Of a stretch of DNA of 64,000 nt, positions 1-8,727 are shown in pieces. A model generated the notes under the pieces. The model ran no database searches, was not told the DNA's origin, and saw only the letters and a list, made by a program, of their open reading frames with translations. The DNA is from Catellatospora methionotrophica (lineage in GTDB: Bacteria > Actinomycetota > Actinomycetes > Mycobacteriales > Micromonosporaceae). The position numbers and the translations under genes were made by a program. The stretch covers positions 239,054 through 303,053 of the forward strand of contig NZ_JAAOTJ010000008.1 in assembly GCF_011297335.1 (NCBI RefSeq), read 5' to 3'. How positions within the stretch are numbered: the first letter of the stretch is position 1; each line of letters begins with the position of its first letter.

Positions 1-23
1 CGTGACCGCACCACCCGTTTTCG

Positions 24-88
24 ATAGACGCTGGCCTATCACATCGAAAAATCGGCGATCATCTTCGATGTGATAGGCCAGCGTCTAT
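24..88. repeat. Long perfect palindrome (singleton, 'C' element)
   Basis: Two 25-base arms (24-48 and 64-88) are exact reverse complements and flank a 15-base loop. The loop contains GGCGATCAT, which also occurs in the outer arm of the GTTTCGGGTC palindromes elsewhere in the window. The element lies beyond the 3' end of the acetoacetyl-CoA synthetase gene, so it could act as a terminator for that gene and for whatever lies to the left. It has no T-run. Confidence 0.85.
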
Positions 89-142
89 GCAAAGCGGGGT
101 GGCGAGCGCCGGCGCGGCGGCGTTGGCGCCGGCGGGCGGGGG

Positions 143-2086
143 TCAGCGGGACTTGGCGAGGTGTTCGAAGGCCAGCAGGGATTCGGGGTTGGCCAGGGCG
201 CCCTTGGCGGCGGCGGACTCGACCGGAGTGCCGGTGAGGATGCGCTTGACGGGGACCTCCAGCTTCTTGCCGGACAGGGTGCGCGGGACGGCTGCGACCT
301 GGTGGATCACGTCGGGGATGTGGCGTGGGGACAGCGCGGTGCGCAGCTCGCGGGCGATCTTCGACTTGAGCGCGTCGTCGAGGTCGAGACCGGGCTGGAG
401 CACCACGAACAGCAGCAGCTCGCCCGCGCCGCCCTCGTCGTCCTCCAGGTGCACGACGACCGAGTCGGCGACCTCGGCCATGCCCTCGACGACCGAGTAG
501 AACTCGGCCGTGCCCAGGCGTACGCCGCCGCGGTTCAGGGTCGCGTCGGAGCGGCCGGTGATGACGCAGGTCCCCCGGTCGGTGACGGTGATCCAGTCGC
601 CGTGCCGCCAGACGCCGGGGAAGACGTCGAAGTACGCCTCGCGGTAGCGCGAGCCGTCGGTGTCGCCCCAGAAGGCGACCGGCATGCTCGGCATCGGCGC
701 GCTGATGACCAGCTCGCCGAGGGCGTTGTCGAGCGGGTGGCCGGTCGGGTCGTACGCCTCGACCTTCGCGCCGAGCGCGCGGGCCGAGATCTCACCGGGG
801 TAGACCGGGTTGAGCGGGGTGCCGCCGACGAAGCCGGTGCACACGTCGGTGCCGCCGGACAGCGAGATGAGCAGCAGGTCGGGCTTGACGTTCGCGTACA
901 CCCAGACGTAGCCCTCGGGCGGCAGCGGCGCTCCCGTCGAGCCCAGGCCGCGCAGCTGGGACAGGTCGGCGATCTCGCGCGGCACGACGCCCTCCTTGCG
1001 GCAGGCCAGCAGGTACGGCGCGGAGGTGCCGAAGTAGGTCATGCCCGCCTGCTCGGCCAGCCGCCACAGCGCGCCCAGGTCGGGGGCGGCCGGGTTGCCG
1101 TCGAACAGCACGATCGCCGCGCCGACGGCCGGGCCGGAGACCAGGTAGTTCCACATCATCCAGCCGGTGGTGGAGAACCAGAAGTAGCGGTCGCCGGGCC
1201 CCAGGTCGTGGTGCAGGGCGAGCATCTTCAGGTGCTCCAGCAGGATGCCGCCGTGGCCGTGCACGATCGGCTTGGGCAGGCCGGTGGTGCCGGAGGAGTA
1301 GAGGACGTACAGCGGCTGGGCGAACGGGACCGGGGTGAACTCCAGCGGCTCGTCGGTATCGGCGGCCAGCTCACCGAGGCCGACGACGCCCTGGGTGTAC
1401 GGCAGCAGCACGGTGTGGGCCAGCGACGGCAGCGCCGCCTGGATGGCCGCGACCTCGCCCTGCCGGTCGATGAGCTTCTCGCCGTAGCGGTAGCCGTCGA
1501 CGGCGACCAGCACCTTCGGGGAGATCTGCTGCCAGCGGTCGGTGACGCTGCGGGTGCCGAACTCGGGCGCGCAGGACGAGAAGATCGCCCCGAGGCTCGC
1601 CGTGGCCAGCATCAGCACCACGGTCTCCGGGATGTTCGGCAGGTATGCCGCGACCCGGTCGCCCTCGCCGACGCCGAGCCGGCGCAGCCCGGCCCGTGCC
1701 CGGCGGACCTGCTCGCGCAGCTGCGCGGCGGTGAGGATGACCGGTTCGCGGGTCTGCGAGTAGCCCAGCACCATCGGCTCGTCGTCGCCGACGCCCGGCA
1801 TCCGCAGCACGTGCTCGGCGTAGTTGAGCGTCGCGCCGGGGAACCAGTCCGCGCCCGGCATGGTGGCGTCGGGCAACACCCCGGTGGGCTGGTCATGTGC
1901 GATGACCTCGAAGTAGTCCCAGATGGAGGACCAGAATCCGGGCAGGTCGGTGGTGCTCCAGCGCCACAGCCCGGCGTAGTCGTCGAAGGTGAGCCCGCGC
2001 TCGCGCTCCAGCCAGCCCAGGTAGTCGCCGATGCGGGAGTGCTGCCTGATGTCGGCCGGTGGGGTCCACAGCGCTTCGGTCATCAT
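143..2086 (-). CDS. aacS: Acetoacetate-CoA ligase (acetoacetyl-CoA synthetase)
   Basis: A 647-residue ANL-superfamily adenylating enzyme expected to activate acetoacetate with ATP and CoA in the cytoplasm, feeding ketone-body carbon into acetyl-CoA or lipid pools. Seen: an N-terminal AacS-type block (WTPP near residue 7, FWSSIWDYFE near 51-60), the phosphate-binding A3 motif SSGTTGLPKPIVH at about 264-276, the family stretch TTGWMMWNYLVSG, and the C-terminal lysine motif LSGKKLE near 604-610. The length fits AacS (about 650) rather than shorter acyl-CoA synthetases. The start at the first of two consecutive ATGs was chosen because GGGAGAGG lies just upstream; the second ATG (2083) is equally possible. 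The frame stays open to 2293, but that extension is Arg/Pro-rich and not family-like. The gene is tandem with the upstream thioesterase across a 230-base gap. Confidence 0.93.
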   Translation of the reverse strand: MMTEALWTPPADIRQHSRIGDYLGWLERERGLTFDDYAGLWRWSTTDLPGFWSSIWDYFEVIAHDQPTGVLPDATMPGADWFPGATLNYAEHVLRMPGVGDDEPMVLGYSQTREPVILTAAQLREQVRRARAGLRRLGVGEGDRVAAYLPNIPETVVLMLATASLGAIFSSCAPEFGTRSVTDRWQQISPKVLVAVDGYRYGEKLIDRQGEVAAIQAALPSLAHTVLLPYTQGVVGLGELAADTDEPLEFTPVPFAQPLYVLYSSGTTGLPKPIVHGHGGILLEHLKMLALHHDLGPGDRYFWFSTTGWMMWNYLVSGPAVGAAIVLFDGNPAAPDLGALWRLAEQAGMTYFGTSAPYLLACRKEGVVPREIADLSQLRGLGSTGAPLPPEGYVWVYANVKPDLLLISLSGGTDVCTGFVGGTPLNPVYPGEISARALGAKVEAYDPTGHPLDNALGELVISAPMPSMPVAFWGDTDGSRYREAYFDVFPGVWRHGDWITVTDRGTCVITGRSDATLNRGGVRLGTAEFYSVVEGMAEVADSVVVHLEDDEGGAGELLLFVVLQPGLDLDDALKSKIARELRTALSPRHIPDVIHQVAAVPRTLSGKKLEVPVKRILTGTPVESAAAKGALANPESLLAFEHLAKSR

Positions 2087-2318
2087 GATCCTCTCCCGCG
2101 AAACACCGTCGTTTCCGCTGGCAGCGTGCTTGATGGTCGCCAGGATCGCGACCGGGTGCCACGTGCTCGCCAGCGTTTGCTGTTCGCATCCTGCCGCATG
2201 GCGCGACGGATCATTCTCCGACCTGGCCCGGCGTCCCCGCGCTGGGTCCGGGCACACCGGCAGCGGCCCGCCCATGGGCCGGACCGCCATCACCGCGACG
2301 CGTCAGCGCCGGGCGGCG

Positions 2319-2843
2319 TCAGGCCCCGTCGGCGCGGTGCCGGTCGATGGCCTGGCGGCGGGCGAGGCGGTGCTCGCGGCGGATCTCCGCCTCGTGGAAG
2401 CGGCGTACGTCCTGCGGGCTCTCCGGCACGACCGGCGGCACCGCGCGCGGGTTGCCCTCGGCGTCGACCCCGACGAACACGAGGTACGCGGTGGCGACGT
2501 TCACGGGCTCGCGGTCGGCCTCGTTCCACCGCTCGGCGAACACCGTCACGCCGATCTCCACCGAGGTCTTGCCGGTCCAGTTGACCTGCGCCTTGGCGTG
2601 CACCAGGTCGCCGACCTTCACCGGCACCATGAGCGTGATCTCGTCGATGGCGACGGTGACGGCGTTGAAACCGCAGTGCCGGGCCGCGGCCGCGCCCGCC
2701 GCGTCGTCCACGAACTTCATGATCACGCCACCGTGCACGGTGCCGTACAGGTTGACGTCCTGGTTCGTCATGATGCGGCTCAACGTGACCCGCGAGAACG
2801 CGGTCGGATGGCCGGGCGGCGGAGTGTCGATCACGCCGTTCAC
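2319..2843 (-). CDS. Acyl-CoA thioesterase, hotdog fold (YciA/BACH type)
   Basis: About 174 residues, a single hotdog domain expected to hydrolyse acyl-CoA to free acid and CoA. The characteristic segment NLYGTVHGGVIMKFVDDAAG contains the helix-start glycine and the acidic residue used by the 4HBT/BACH families. It is followed by a beta-rich core (TVAIDEITLMVPVKVGDLV) and a charged C-terminal tail ending in Arg/His-rich sequence. The frame is open to 2903, but a start there would run into the divergent membrane-protein gene starting at 2902, so the GTG at 2843 (VNGVIDTPPPG) is preferred. The neighbouring acetoacetyl-CoA synthetase gives a CoA-ester context, but the 230-base gap argues against a tight operon. 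Substrate length cannot be read from the sequence. Confidence 0.85.
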   Translation of the reverse strand: MNGVIDTPPPGHPTAFSRVTLSRIMTNQDVNLYGTVHGGVIMKFVDDAAGAAAARHCGFNAVTVAIDEITLMVPVKVGDLVHAKAQVNWTGKTSVEIGVTVFAERWNEADREPVNVATAYLVFVGVDAEGNPRAVPPVVPESPQDVRRFHEAEIRREHRLARRQAIDRHRADGA

Positions 2844-2901
2844 CGTACGCCCCTCCGCCGAACGGTTGACGCACGGCAGGTTTTCAGTAAGGTAGCGCCA
2901 C

Positions 2902-3474
2902 ATGCGTCATGTATGGAGCCTTCTCGCCGGAATTGCGCTCACGCCCGTGGCCTGGATCGTCGTCGCCTACGGACAGGCGGTCCTGTTCGACGCCGGGCAG
3001 GTCGGCGGGCATCATCCGCTCTGGCTGGGCCTGGCGCTGTTCGCCGCCGTCGGCCTGGTGCTCGGCCTGATCGGCACCCTGCGAGTCTCGCCCGCGGGGC
3101 CGCTGTTCATGGCACTGAGCTACCTGGGCGCGACCGGGCTGCTGATCGCCCGACCCGAGACCGCCAGGCAGCTGCTGCCTGACCTGGTGCAGGTCGGCGG
3201 CACCCTCGTCGTGCCGCTGAGCCCGGTGTCGACCGGGGTGCTGGGGCTGATCGGCGCGATGATGGTGATCGCCGTGGCGAGCCCGCAGCGCTGGCGGAGC
3301 TGGCCGCGCCCGGCAGCCGAGCCGAGCTGGCCGGAGATGCTGGCCCCGCCGGCCGACCCGTACGAGAACACGCTGGCAGACCGCGACTCGTTCAGCGGAT
3401 TCGCGGACTTGCGGACCCCGGCAGACGCGAGCGGCGTCGATACGCCATCCTGGAGCGCGCCAACCAAGGTCTGA
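2902..3474 (+). CDS. Four-helix membrane protein of unknown function
   Basis: 190 residues. Four hydrophobic segments are visible (about 5-28, 40-60, 66-85 and 105-128), followed by a polar, Pro/Asp-rich tail presumed cytoplasmic. I recognise no catalytic motif. It is the first of two tandem paralogues: both begin MRH(V/I), both carry the segment (R/T)LRVSP or VRLSP followed by GP at the second-third helix junction, and both have SP(Q/R)RWR at the end of helix 4. The two genes are 14 bases apart with GGAGG before the second, which implies co-transcription. The start ATG faces the thioesterase gene, leaving 58 bases for a divergent promoter. Confidence 0.8.
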   Translation: MRHVWSLLAGIALTPVAWIVVAYGQAVLFDAGQVGGHHPLWLGLALFAAVGLVLGLIGTLRVSPAGPLFMALSYLGATGLLIARPETARQLLPDLVQVGGTLVVPLSPVSTGVLGLIGAMMVIAVASPQRWRSWPRPAAEPSWPEMLAPPADPYENTLADRDSFSGFADLRTPADASGVDTPSWSAPTKV

Positions 3475-3488
3475 CCCCGGAGGCATGG

Positions 3489-4511
3489 ATGCGCCACATT
3501 GGATCGTTTCTGCTCGCGCTCGTCTTCGCCCCGGCGATCTTTCTGCTGACAGGCAGCGGGCTCAGCGCCTTCCAGACGATGTGGGCGTCCGGCGGAGCGC
3601 CGTCCGCGGCGCTCGACGCCGCCGTCGCAGCGGGTGCGCTGCTGCTGGCAAGCGCGCTCTACGCGGTCCTCACCATGGTGCGGCTGTCCCCGATCGGCCC
3701 GTTCCTGGCCGGGTTGGGCCTGCTCGGCACGAGCGTGTGGGCGGCGGGCTGGTCGCAGTCCTATGCGCACACGTTCGCCATGCTCGACGTGCACATGGGC
3801 GGCGCGGTCGGCCAGTCCGGCCTGGGCCTGGTGCTGGCGGTGCCGCTGCTGGCCACCGTGGTCAGCCCGCGCCGCTGGCGCAAGCACGAGCGGCTGGCCG
3901 ACGAGACCGTCGCGCTGGCGGCGTACCCGCTCCAGCAGGGCCGCCCGCCGATGCCCGCGGACCAGACCCGCGCGTTCACCAGCGTGCCGGGCGAGCAGGG
4001 CTACACCGGCCTGCCGGACGTTCCTGCGCCGTCGCTGCACTACCCGCGCGCCACGCCGCAGGGCATCCCGACGGTGAACGTGCCGCCCGCCCCGGTCGCG
4101 CCGCCGCAGGCCGCACCGCCGAAGGCGGCCCGGAAGAAGGCTGCACCCGTGGCCGCGACCCCGCCCGGCGAAGCGCCCCCGCTGCCGCGCCGCACCCCGG
4201 CGGCCGAGTCGGCTGTCGCGGCCGCGGCGGCCCAGCCCGCCGCCCAGCCCACGGTGCCGTCGCCGTCCGCAGCGTCCACGCAGGCCACGGTGCCCGCGCA
4301 GGCCGCACCACAGCCGCCTGCCCCGGCGCGGACCGCCCCGGCGGCGGCCCAGCCCCCGGTCCCGCCGCAGCGTTCGGCCCCGCCGCAGGCTGCCACGCCG
4401 CAGGCCCCGAGCGCCCCGCAGAGCCCGGTGCCGCCGCCGCTGCCCGAGGAGTCGACGGTGATGCTCACCGCGCCCGCCGACCAGCAGACCTTCAAGCTGG
4501 AGCGGGACTGA
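3489..4511 (+). CDS. Four-helix membrane protein with long Pro/Ala-rich tail
   Basis: 340 residues. The first ~130 residues repeat the four-helix layout of the preceding gene (helices around 5-28, 41-62, 67-88 and 105-125, ending SPRRWRK). The remaining ~210 residues are low-complexity Pro/Ala/Gln/Val sequence ending in an acidic/hydrophobic patch (STVMLTAPADQQTFKLERD). Such tails are usually extended cytoplasmic linkers, and the conserved-looking terminus could be a partner-binding or phospho-recognition peptide; that is inference. The start is the ATG at 3489, after GGAGG. The overlapping ATG four bases upstream opens a different, Arg-rich frame without membrane segments and was rejected. 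Confidence 0.8.
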   Translation: MRHIGSFLLALVFAPAIFLLTGSGLSAFQTMWASGGAPSAALDAAVAAGALLLASALYAVLTMVRLSPIGPFLAGLGLLGTSVWAAGWSQSYAHTFAMLDVHMGGAVGQSGLGLVLAVPLLATVVSPRRWRKHERLADETVALAAYPLQQGRPPMPADQTRAFTSVPGEQGYTGLPDVPAPSLHYPRATPQGIPTVNVPPAPVAPPQAAPPKAARKKAAPVAATPPGEAPPLPRRTPAAESAVAAAAAQPAAQPTVPSPSAASTQATVPAQAAPQPPAPARTAPAAAQPPVPPQRSAPPQAATPQAPSAPQSPVPPPLPEESTVMLTAPADQQTFKLERD

Positions 4512-4515
4512 CCTC

Positions 4516-4562
4516 ACGACGGCGACGGCCCCACACCCTGAGGGTGTGGGGCCGTCGCCGTC
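4516..4562. terminator. Strong bidirectional hairpin between convergent genes
   Basis: A perfect 22-base-pair stem (CGACGGCGACGGCCCCACAC and its complement, meeting near CCTGAGGG) fills almost the whole 58-base gap between the convergent membrane-protein and hrpA genes. It has no U-run, as is common for actinobacterial hairpin terminators. Confidence 0.8.
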
Positions 4563-4569
4563 GGGTGCC

Positions 4570-7500
4570 TCAGGCGGGCAGGGTCGCCAGCGCCCGGTAG
4601 ATGCGCTTGTCGGAAACCGGATACGGGGTGCCCAGTGACTGGGCGAAGTAGCTGACGCGCAGCTCCTCGATCATCCAGCGGACCTCGGTCAGGGTGTCCC
4701 AGCCGGGTGCGCCGGGCCGGATCGCGGCGCGGGCGTCGGTGTACTCCTGCTGTACGTCCTCGATCAGCAGCAGCCGTTCCCGGTCGCGCTGCGGCGACTC
4801 GGGCAGTTTGGCCAGCCGCTGCTCGACCGCCCGCAGGTAGCGCACCAGGTCGGGCAGCTTGCGCAGTCCGGTCGCGGCCACGAAGCCGGGGTAGACCAGC
4901 CCGGTGAGCTGGGCCCGGATGTCGGCCACCGACCGCACCAGCAGCACGTTGGTGATCGACTTGAGCTGCCGGTCGATGTCGTACGCCAGCGACAGGATCG
5001 GGTCGAGCTGCTGCAGGATCTCGTACATCGTGTCGGGCATGTCGGCCCGCGCCTTGGCCACCAGGGCCGCGAACGCGTCGGCGTCCCAGGCCGGGCCGCC
5101 CGCCTCGATGATGGCCTTGTCGACGGCGGAGGTGACGACGTCCTCCAGCAGCTTGCCGACGCTGCCGTGCGGGTTGCGGCTCAGCGCCAGTTTCGCCTGG
5201 TTGGACAGCCGCCCCTGGAGCGACTTGAGCGGCGGCGGCGCGCCGAGCAGCACCAGCCGCCGGGTGCCGCGCCACATCGCGTTCCACTGCTCGCCGGGGC
5301 TGTCGAAGACGCCGACCCCGACGCTGTCGCCCTCGTCGACGAGCGCCGGATAGCCCTTGACGGCGACTGAGCCACCCCCGAACGTGCCGCGCTGGCGTTC
5401 GACGACCTTCGCGAGCGGGCCGATGGTCCACGTCCGCAGCCCGTGCTGCTCCATGTCGTCGGCCGCCGCGGCGACCGCGGCCTGCGCCTTGTCCCGTAGC
5501 CGGCGTTTGAGTTCGGCCAGGTCCTTGCCCTCGGCGAGGGTCTTGCCCTGCTCGTCCTCGACCCGGAAGGTCATCCGCAGGTGGTCGGGCACCTTGTCCG
5601 GCTCCCAGGCCTCGCGGGCCACCACCACGCCGGTCATCGCACGCAGCTGCCGCTCCAGCAGCGCCAGCAGCGGCTGCCCGTCCGGCTTCTGCCCGGCGAG
5701 GGCTTCCTTGACGTAGTCGGGCACGGGCACGAAGTTGCGGCGGACCGCCTTGGGCAGCGAGCGTACGAGCGCCACGGCCAGCTCTTCGCGTACACCGGGG
5801 ATCTGCCAGTCGAATCCGGCCGGGGTGATCTGGTTGAGCAGCGGCAGCGGGATGTGCACCGTGACGCCGTCGGCGTTGGTGCCCGGCTCGAACTGGTAGG
5901 TCAGCGGCAGCTCGAACTCGCCCTGCTGCCACACGTCGGGGTAGTCGTCCTCGTCGACGCCGCCCGCCGCCTCGTTGACCAGCATCGACTTCTCGAAGCT
6001 CAGCAGGTCGGGGGTCTCGTGCCGGGCTTTCTTCCACCAGCTGTCGAAGTGGCGGCCGGAGACGATGTCGGCGGGCAGCCGCTCATCGTAGAAGTCGAAC
6101 AGGGTGCCGTCGTCGACGAGGATGTCGCGGCGGCGTACCCGATGCTCCAGCTCTTCGACCTCGGCCAGCAGGTCGCGGTTGGCGTGGAAGAACTCGTGGT
6201 GGGTCTCCCAGTCGCCGTCGACCAGGGCGTGCCGGATGAACAGCTCGCGGGACAGCGCCGGGTCGATGCGGCCGAAGTTGACTTTGCGCTTGGCCACGAT
6301 GGGGATGCCGTAGAGCGTCACCTTCTCGTACGCCAGGACGGCGGCCTGCTTCTTCTCCCAGTGCGGCTCGCTGTACTGCCGCTTGACCAGGTGCTCGGCC
6401 AGCGACTCGGCCCACTCGGGCTCGATCTTCGCGGCGATGCGGCCCCACAGCCGGGACGTCTCGACCAGCTCGGCCGCCATGACCCACTTCGGCGACTTCT
6501 TGAACAGCGACGAGCCGGGGAACAGCGAGAACCGCGCGTTGCGGGCGCCGATGAAGTCGCGCTTCTCCGGGTCGTGCATGCCGATGTGCGACAGCAGGCC
6601 CGCCAGCAGGGACTGGTGCAAACGCTGCGCGTCGGCGGGCACGGTGTTGAGCGTGAAGCCCATGCCCTTGACGACCTGGCGCAGCTGCGACTCCAGGTCC
6701 TGCCACTCGCGGATACGCAGGTAGTGCAGGAAGTCGGTCTTGCAGGTGCGCCGGAACTGGTTCGAGGACAGCTCCTGCTGCTGCTCCTTGATCCAGTTCC
6801 AGAGGTTGAGGAACGCGGTGAAGTCGGAGTCCTTGTCCGCGAACCGGGCGTGCTTCTCCCCCGCCGCCTGCTGCTTGTCGGCGGGGCGCTCGCGCGGGTC
6901 CTGGATGGACAGCGCCGCCGTGATGATCAGCACCTCGCGCAGGCAGCCGTTGCGGTCGGCCTCCAGGACCATCCGGCCCAGCCGCGGGTCGACGGGCAGC
7001 TGGGCCAGCTTGCGGCCGAGCGGGGTGAGCTTGCCCGGCTCGCCGCGCACCGGGGCCTCCAGCGCGCCCAGCTCGTGCAGCAGGTCCAGGCCGTCGGCGA
7101 TGTTGCGGCGGTCCGGCGGGTCGATGAACGGGAACGCGGCGATGTCGCCGAGTCCCAGCGAGATCATCTGCAGGATGACCGAGGCCAGGTTGGTACGCAG
7201 GATCTCCGGCTCGGTGAACTCCGGCCTGCCGAGGAAGTCCGCCTCCTCGTACAACCGGATCGCGATGCCGTCCGAGAGCCGTCCGCAGCGGCCCTTGCGC
7301 TGGTTGGCCGACGCCTGCGACACCGCCTCGATGGGCAGCCGCTGCACCTTGAGCCGGTTGCTGTAGCGGGAGATGCGGGCCGTGCCCGGGTCGACCACGT
7401 ACTTGATGCCCGGCACGGTCAGCGACGTCTCGGCGACGTTGGTGGCGAGCACGATGCGCCGCCCGGTGTGCTGCTGGAAGACCTTGTGCTGCTCGGCGGT

Positions 7501-8559
7501 GGACAGCCGGGCGTACAGCGGCAGGATCTCGGTGTGCCGCAGGTTGCGTTTGCGCAGCATGTCGGCGGTGTCGCGGATCTCCCGCTCGCCGCTGAGGAAC
7601 ACCAGCACGTCGCCCGGAGCCTCGCCGGCCAGCTCGTCCACGGCGTCGGAGATGGCCTGGATCTGGTCGCGCTCGGAGTCGCCGTCCTCCTCGTCGCCCT
7701 CGACGACGAGCGGCCGGTAGCGGACCTCGACCGGGTACGTCCGGCCGGAGACCTCGACGATCGGGGCGGGTTTCGCCTCGCCGCCGACGACGGCCGTGGC
7801 GAAGTGCGCCGCGAAGCGCTCCGGGTCGATGGTCGCCGAGGTGATGATCACCTTGAGGTCGGGCCGCCTGGGCAGGAGCTGCTTGAGGTAGCCGAGGATG
7901 AAGTCGATGTTGAGGCTGCGCTCGTGCGCCTCGTCGATGATCAGCGTGTCGTACATCGAGAGTGTCCGGTCGTGCTGGATCTCGGCCAGCAGGATGCCGT
8001 CGGTCATCAGCTTGATCATCGTCTGGTCGCCGACGTGGTCGGTGAACCGGACCTTCCACCCCACGACGCCGCCGAGCGGGGTGTCCAGCTCCTCGGCGAT
8101 GCGCTCGGCGACGGTCCGGGCGGCCAGCCGGCGCGGCTGGGTGTGGCCGATCAGCCCCCGCAGCCCGCGGCCGAGTTCGAGGCAGATCTTGGGGATCTGG
8201 GTGGTCTTGCCGGAGCCCGTCTCGCCCGCGACGATCACGACCTGGTGGTCGCGGATCGCGTCGGCGATGTCGTCGCGCTTCTGGCTGACCGGCAGCTCGG
8301 CCGGGTAGGTGACGGTCGGCACCCCGGCAGCCCGCAGGGCGAGCTTCTCCTCGGCGGTAACGACGGCCGCGGTGATCTGCGCCACAGCGGCGTCCAGCGC
8401 CGCTCCGGGCTTGGTCCGGCGTACGCCGTCGAGGCGCCTGCCGAGCCTGCGGCGATCCTGCGCCGTCAGCTCGTCGACGCGTTTACGCAGCTCGGTGAGC
8501 TGGCTGGGGTTGCGGGGCGGCCTGTTGCGGAGCGGCGCGGACTCGGACTGCGATGTCAT
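4570..8559 (-). CDS. hrpA: ATP-dependent RNA helicase HrpA (DEAH box)
   Basis: 1329 residues, the expected size for full-length bacterial HrpA. It uses ATP to unwind or remodel RNA and RNA-protein complexes in the cytoplasm. Motifs seen: Walker A GETGSGKT at 112-119, DEAH at 209-212, SAT at 241-243, a helicase-C block with ATNVAETSLTVPGI and QRKGRCGR, then the HA2/OB-fold region, and finally the long HrpA-specific C-terminal domain (about residues 630-1329) missing from the shorter HrpB. Everything needed for catalysis is present. The start ATG gives MTSQSESAPL; the upstream sequence CCTGGGGCCC is a modest ribosome site. It faces the preceding membrane-protein genes across a strong hairpin. 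Confidence 0.97.
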   Translation of the reverse strand: MTSQSESAPLRNRPPRNPSQLTELRKRVDELTAQDRRRLGRRLDGVRRTKPGAALDAAVAQITAAVVTAEEKLALRAAGVPTVTYPAELPVSQKRDDIADAIRDHQVVIVAGETGSGKTTQIPKICLELGRGLRGLIGHTQPRRLAARTVAERIAEELDTPLGGVVGWKVRFTDHVGDQTMIKLMTDGILLAEIQHDRTLSMYDTLIIDEAHERSLNIDFILGYLKQLLPRRPDLKVIITSATIDPERFAAHFATAVVGGEAKPAPIVEVSGRTYPVEVRYRPLVVEGDEEDGDSERDQIQAISDAVDELAGEAPGDVLVFLSGEREIRDTADMLRKRNLRHTEILPLYARLSTAEQHKVFQQHTGRRIVLATNVAETSLTVPGIKYVVDPGTARISRYSNRLKVQRLPIEAVSQASANQRKGRCGRLSDGIAIRLYEEADFLGRPEFTEPEILRTNLASVILQMISLGLGDIAAFPFIDPPDRRNIADGLDLLHELGALEAPVRGEPGKLTPLGRKLAQLPVDPRLGRMVLEADRNGCLREVLIITAALSIQDPRERPADKQQAAGEKHARFADKDSDFTAFLNLWNWIKEQQQELSSNQFRRTCKTDFLHYLRIREWQDLESQLRQVVKGMGFTLNTVPADAQRLHQSLLAGLLSHIGMHDPEKRDFIGARNARFSLFPGSSLFKKSPKWVMAAELVETSRLWGRIAAKIEPEWAESLAEHLVKRQYSEPHWEKKQAAVLAYEKVTLYGIPIVAKRKVNFGRIDPALSRELFIRHALVDGDWETHHEFFHANRDLLAEVEELEHRVRRRDILVDDGTLFDFYDERLPADIVSGRHFDSWWKKARHETPDLLSFEKSMLVNEAAGGVDEDDYPDVWQQGEFELPLTYQFEPGTNADGVTVHIPLPLLNQITPAGFDWQIPGVREELAVALVRSLPKAVRRNFVPVPDYVKEALAGQKPDGQPLLALLERQLRAMTGVVVAREAWEPDKVPDHLRMTFRVEDEQGKTLAEGKDLAELKRRLRDKAQAAVAAAADDMEQHGLRTWTIGPLAKVVERQRGTFGGGSVAVKGYPALVDEGDSVGVGVFDSPGEQWNAMWRGTRRLVLLGAPPPLKSLQGRLSNQAKLALSRNPHGSVGKLLEDVVTSAVDKAIIEAGGPAWDADAFAALVAKARADMPDTMYEILQQLDPILSLAYDIDRQLKSITNVLLVRSVADIRAQLTGLVYPGFVAATGLRKLPDLVRYLRAVEQRLAKLPESPQRDRERLLLIEDVQQEYTDARAAIRPGAPGWDTLTEVRWMIEELRVSYFAQSLGTPYPVSDKRIYRALATLPA

Positions 8560-8727
8560 GACGGGCCCCAGGATATGCCGCCGACCTCCCCTGCCGACCA
8601 GCGGTTTTCGCCCGCCGCCCGGTTCCCGCCTGATTACGGCCCGGCGACCAGCGCCAGCACCCCCGCTCGCGCGGAGGCGACGAGGTCGGCGCGGCCGACA
8701 GTACGGCCACGCCGACCTCGCGGTGAT

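Noticed and set aside
161..2584. Long open frame on the + strand opposite acetoacetyl-CoA synthetase
   Set aside because: Arg/Gly/Val/Asp-rich composition without domains; a GC-rich antisense shadow of a clear enzyme gene.
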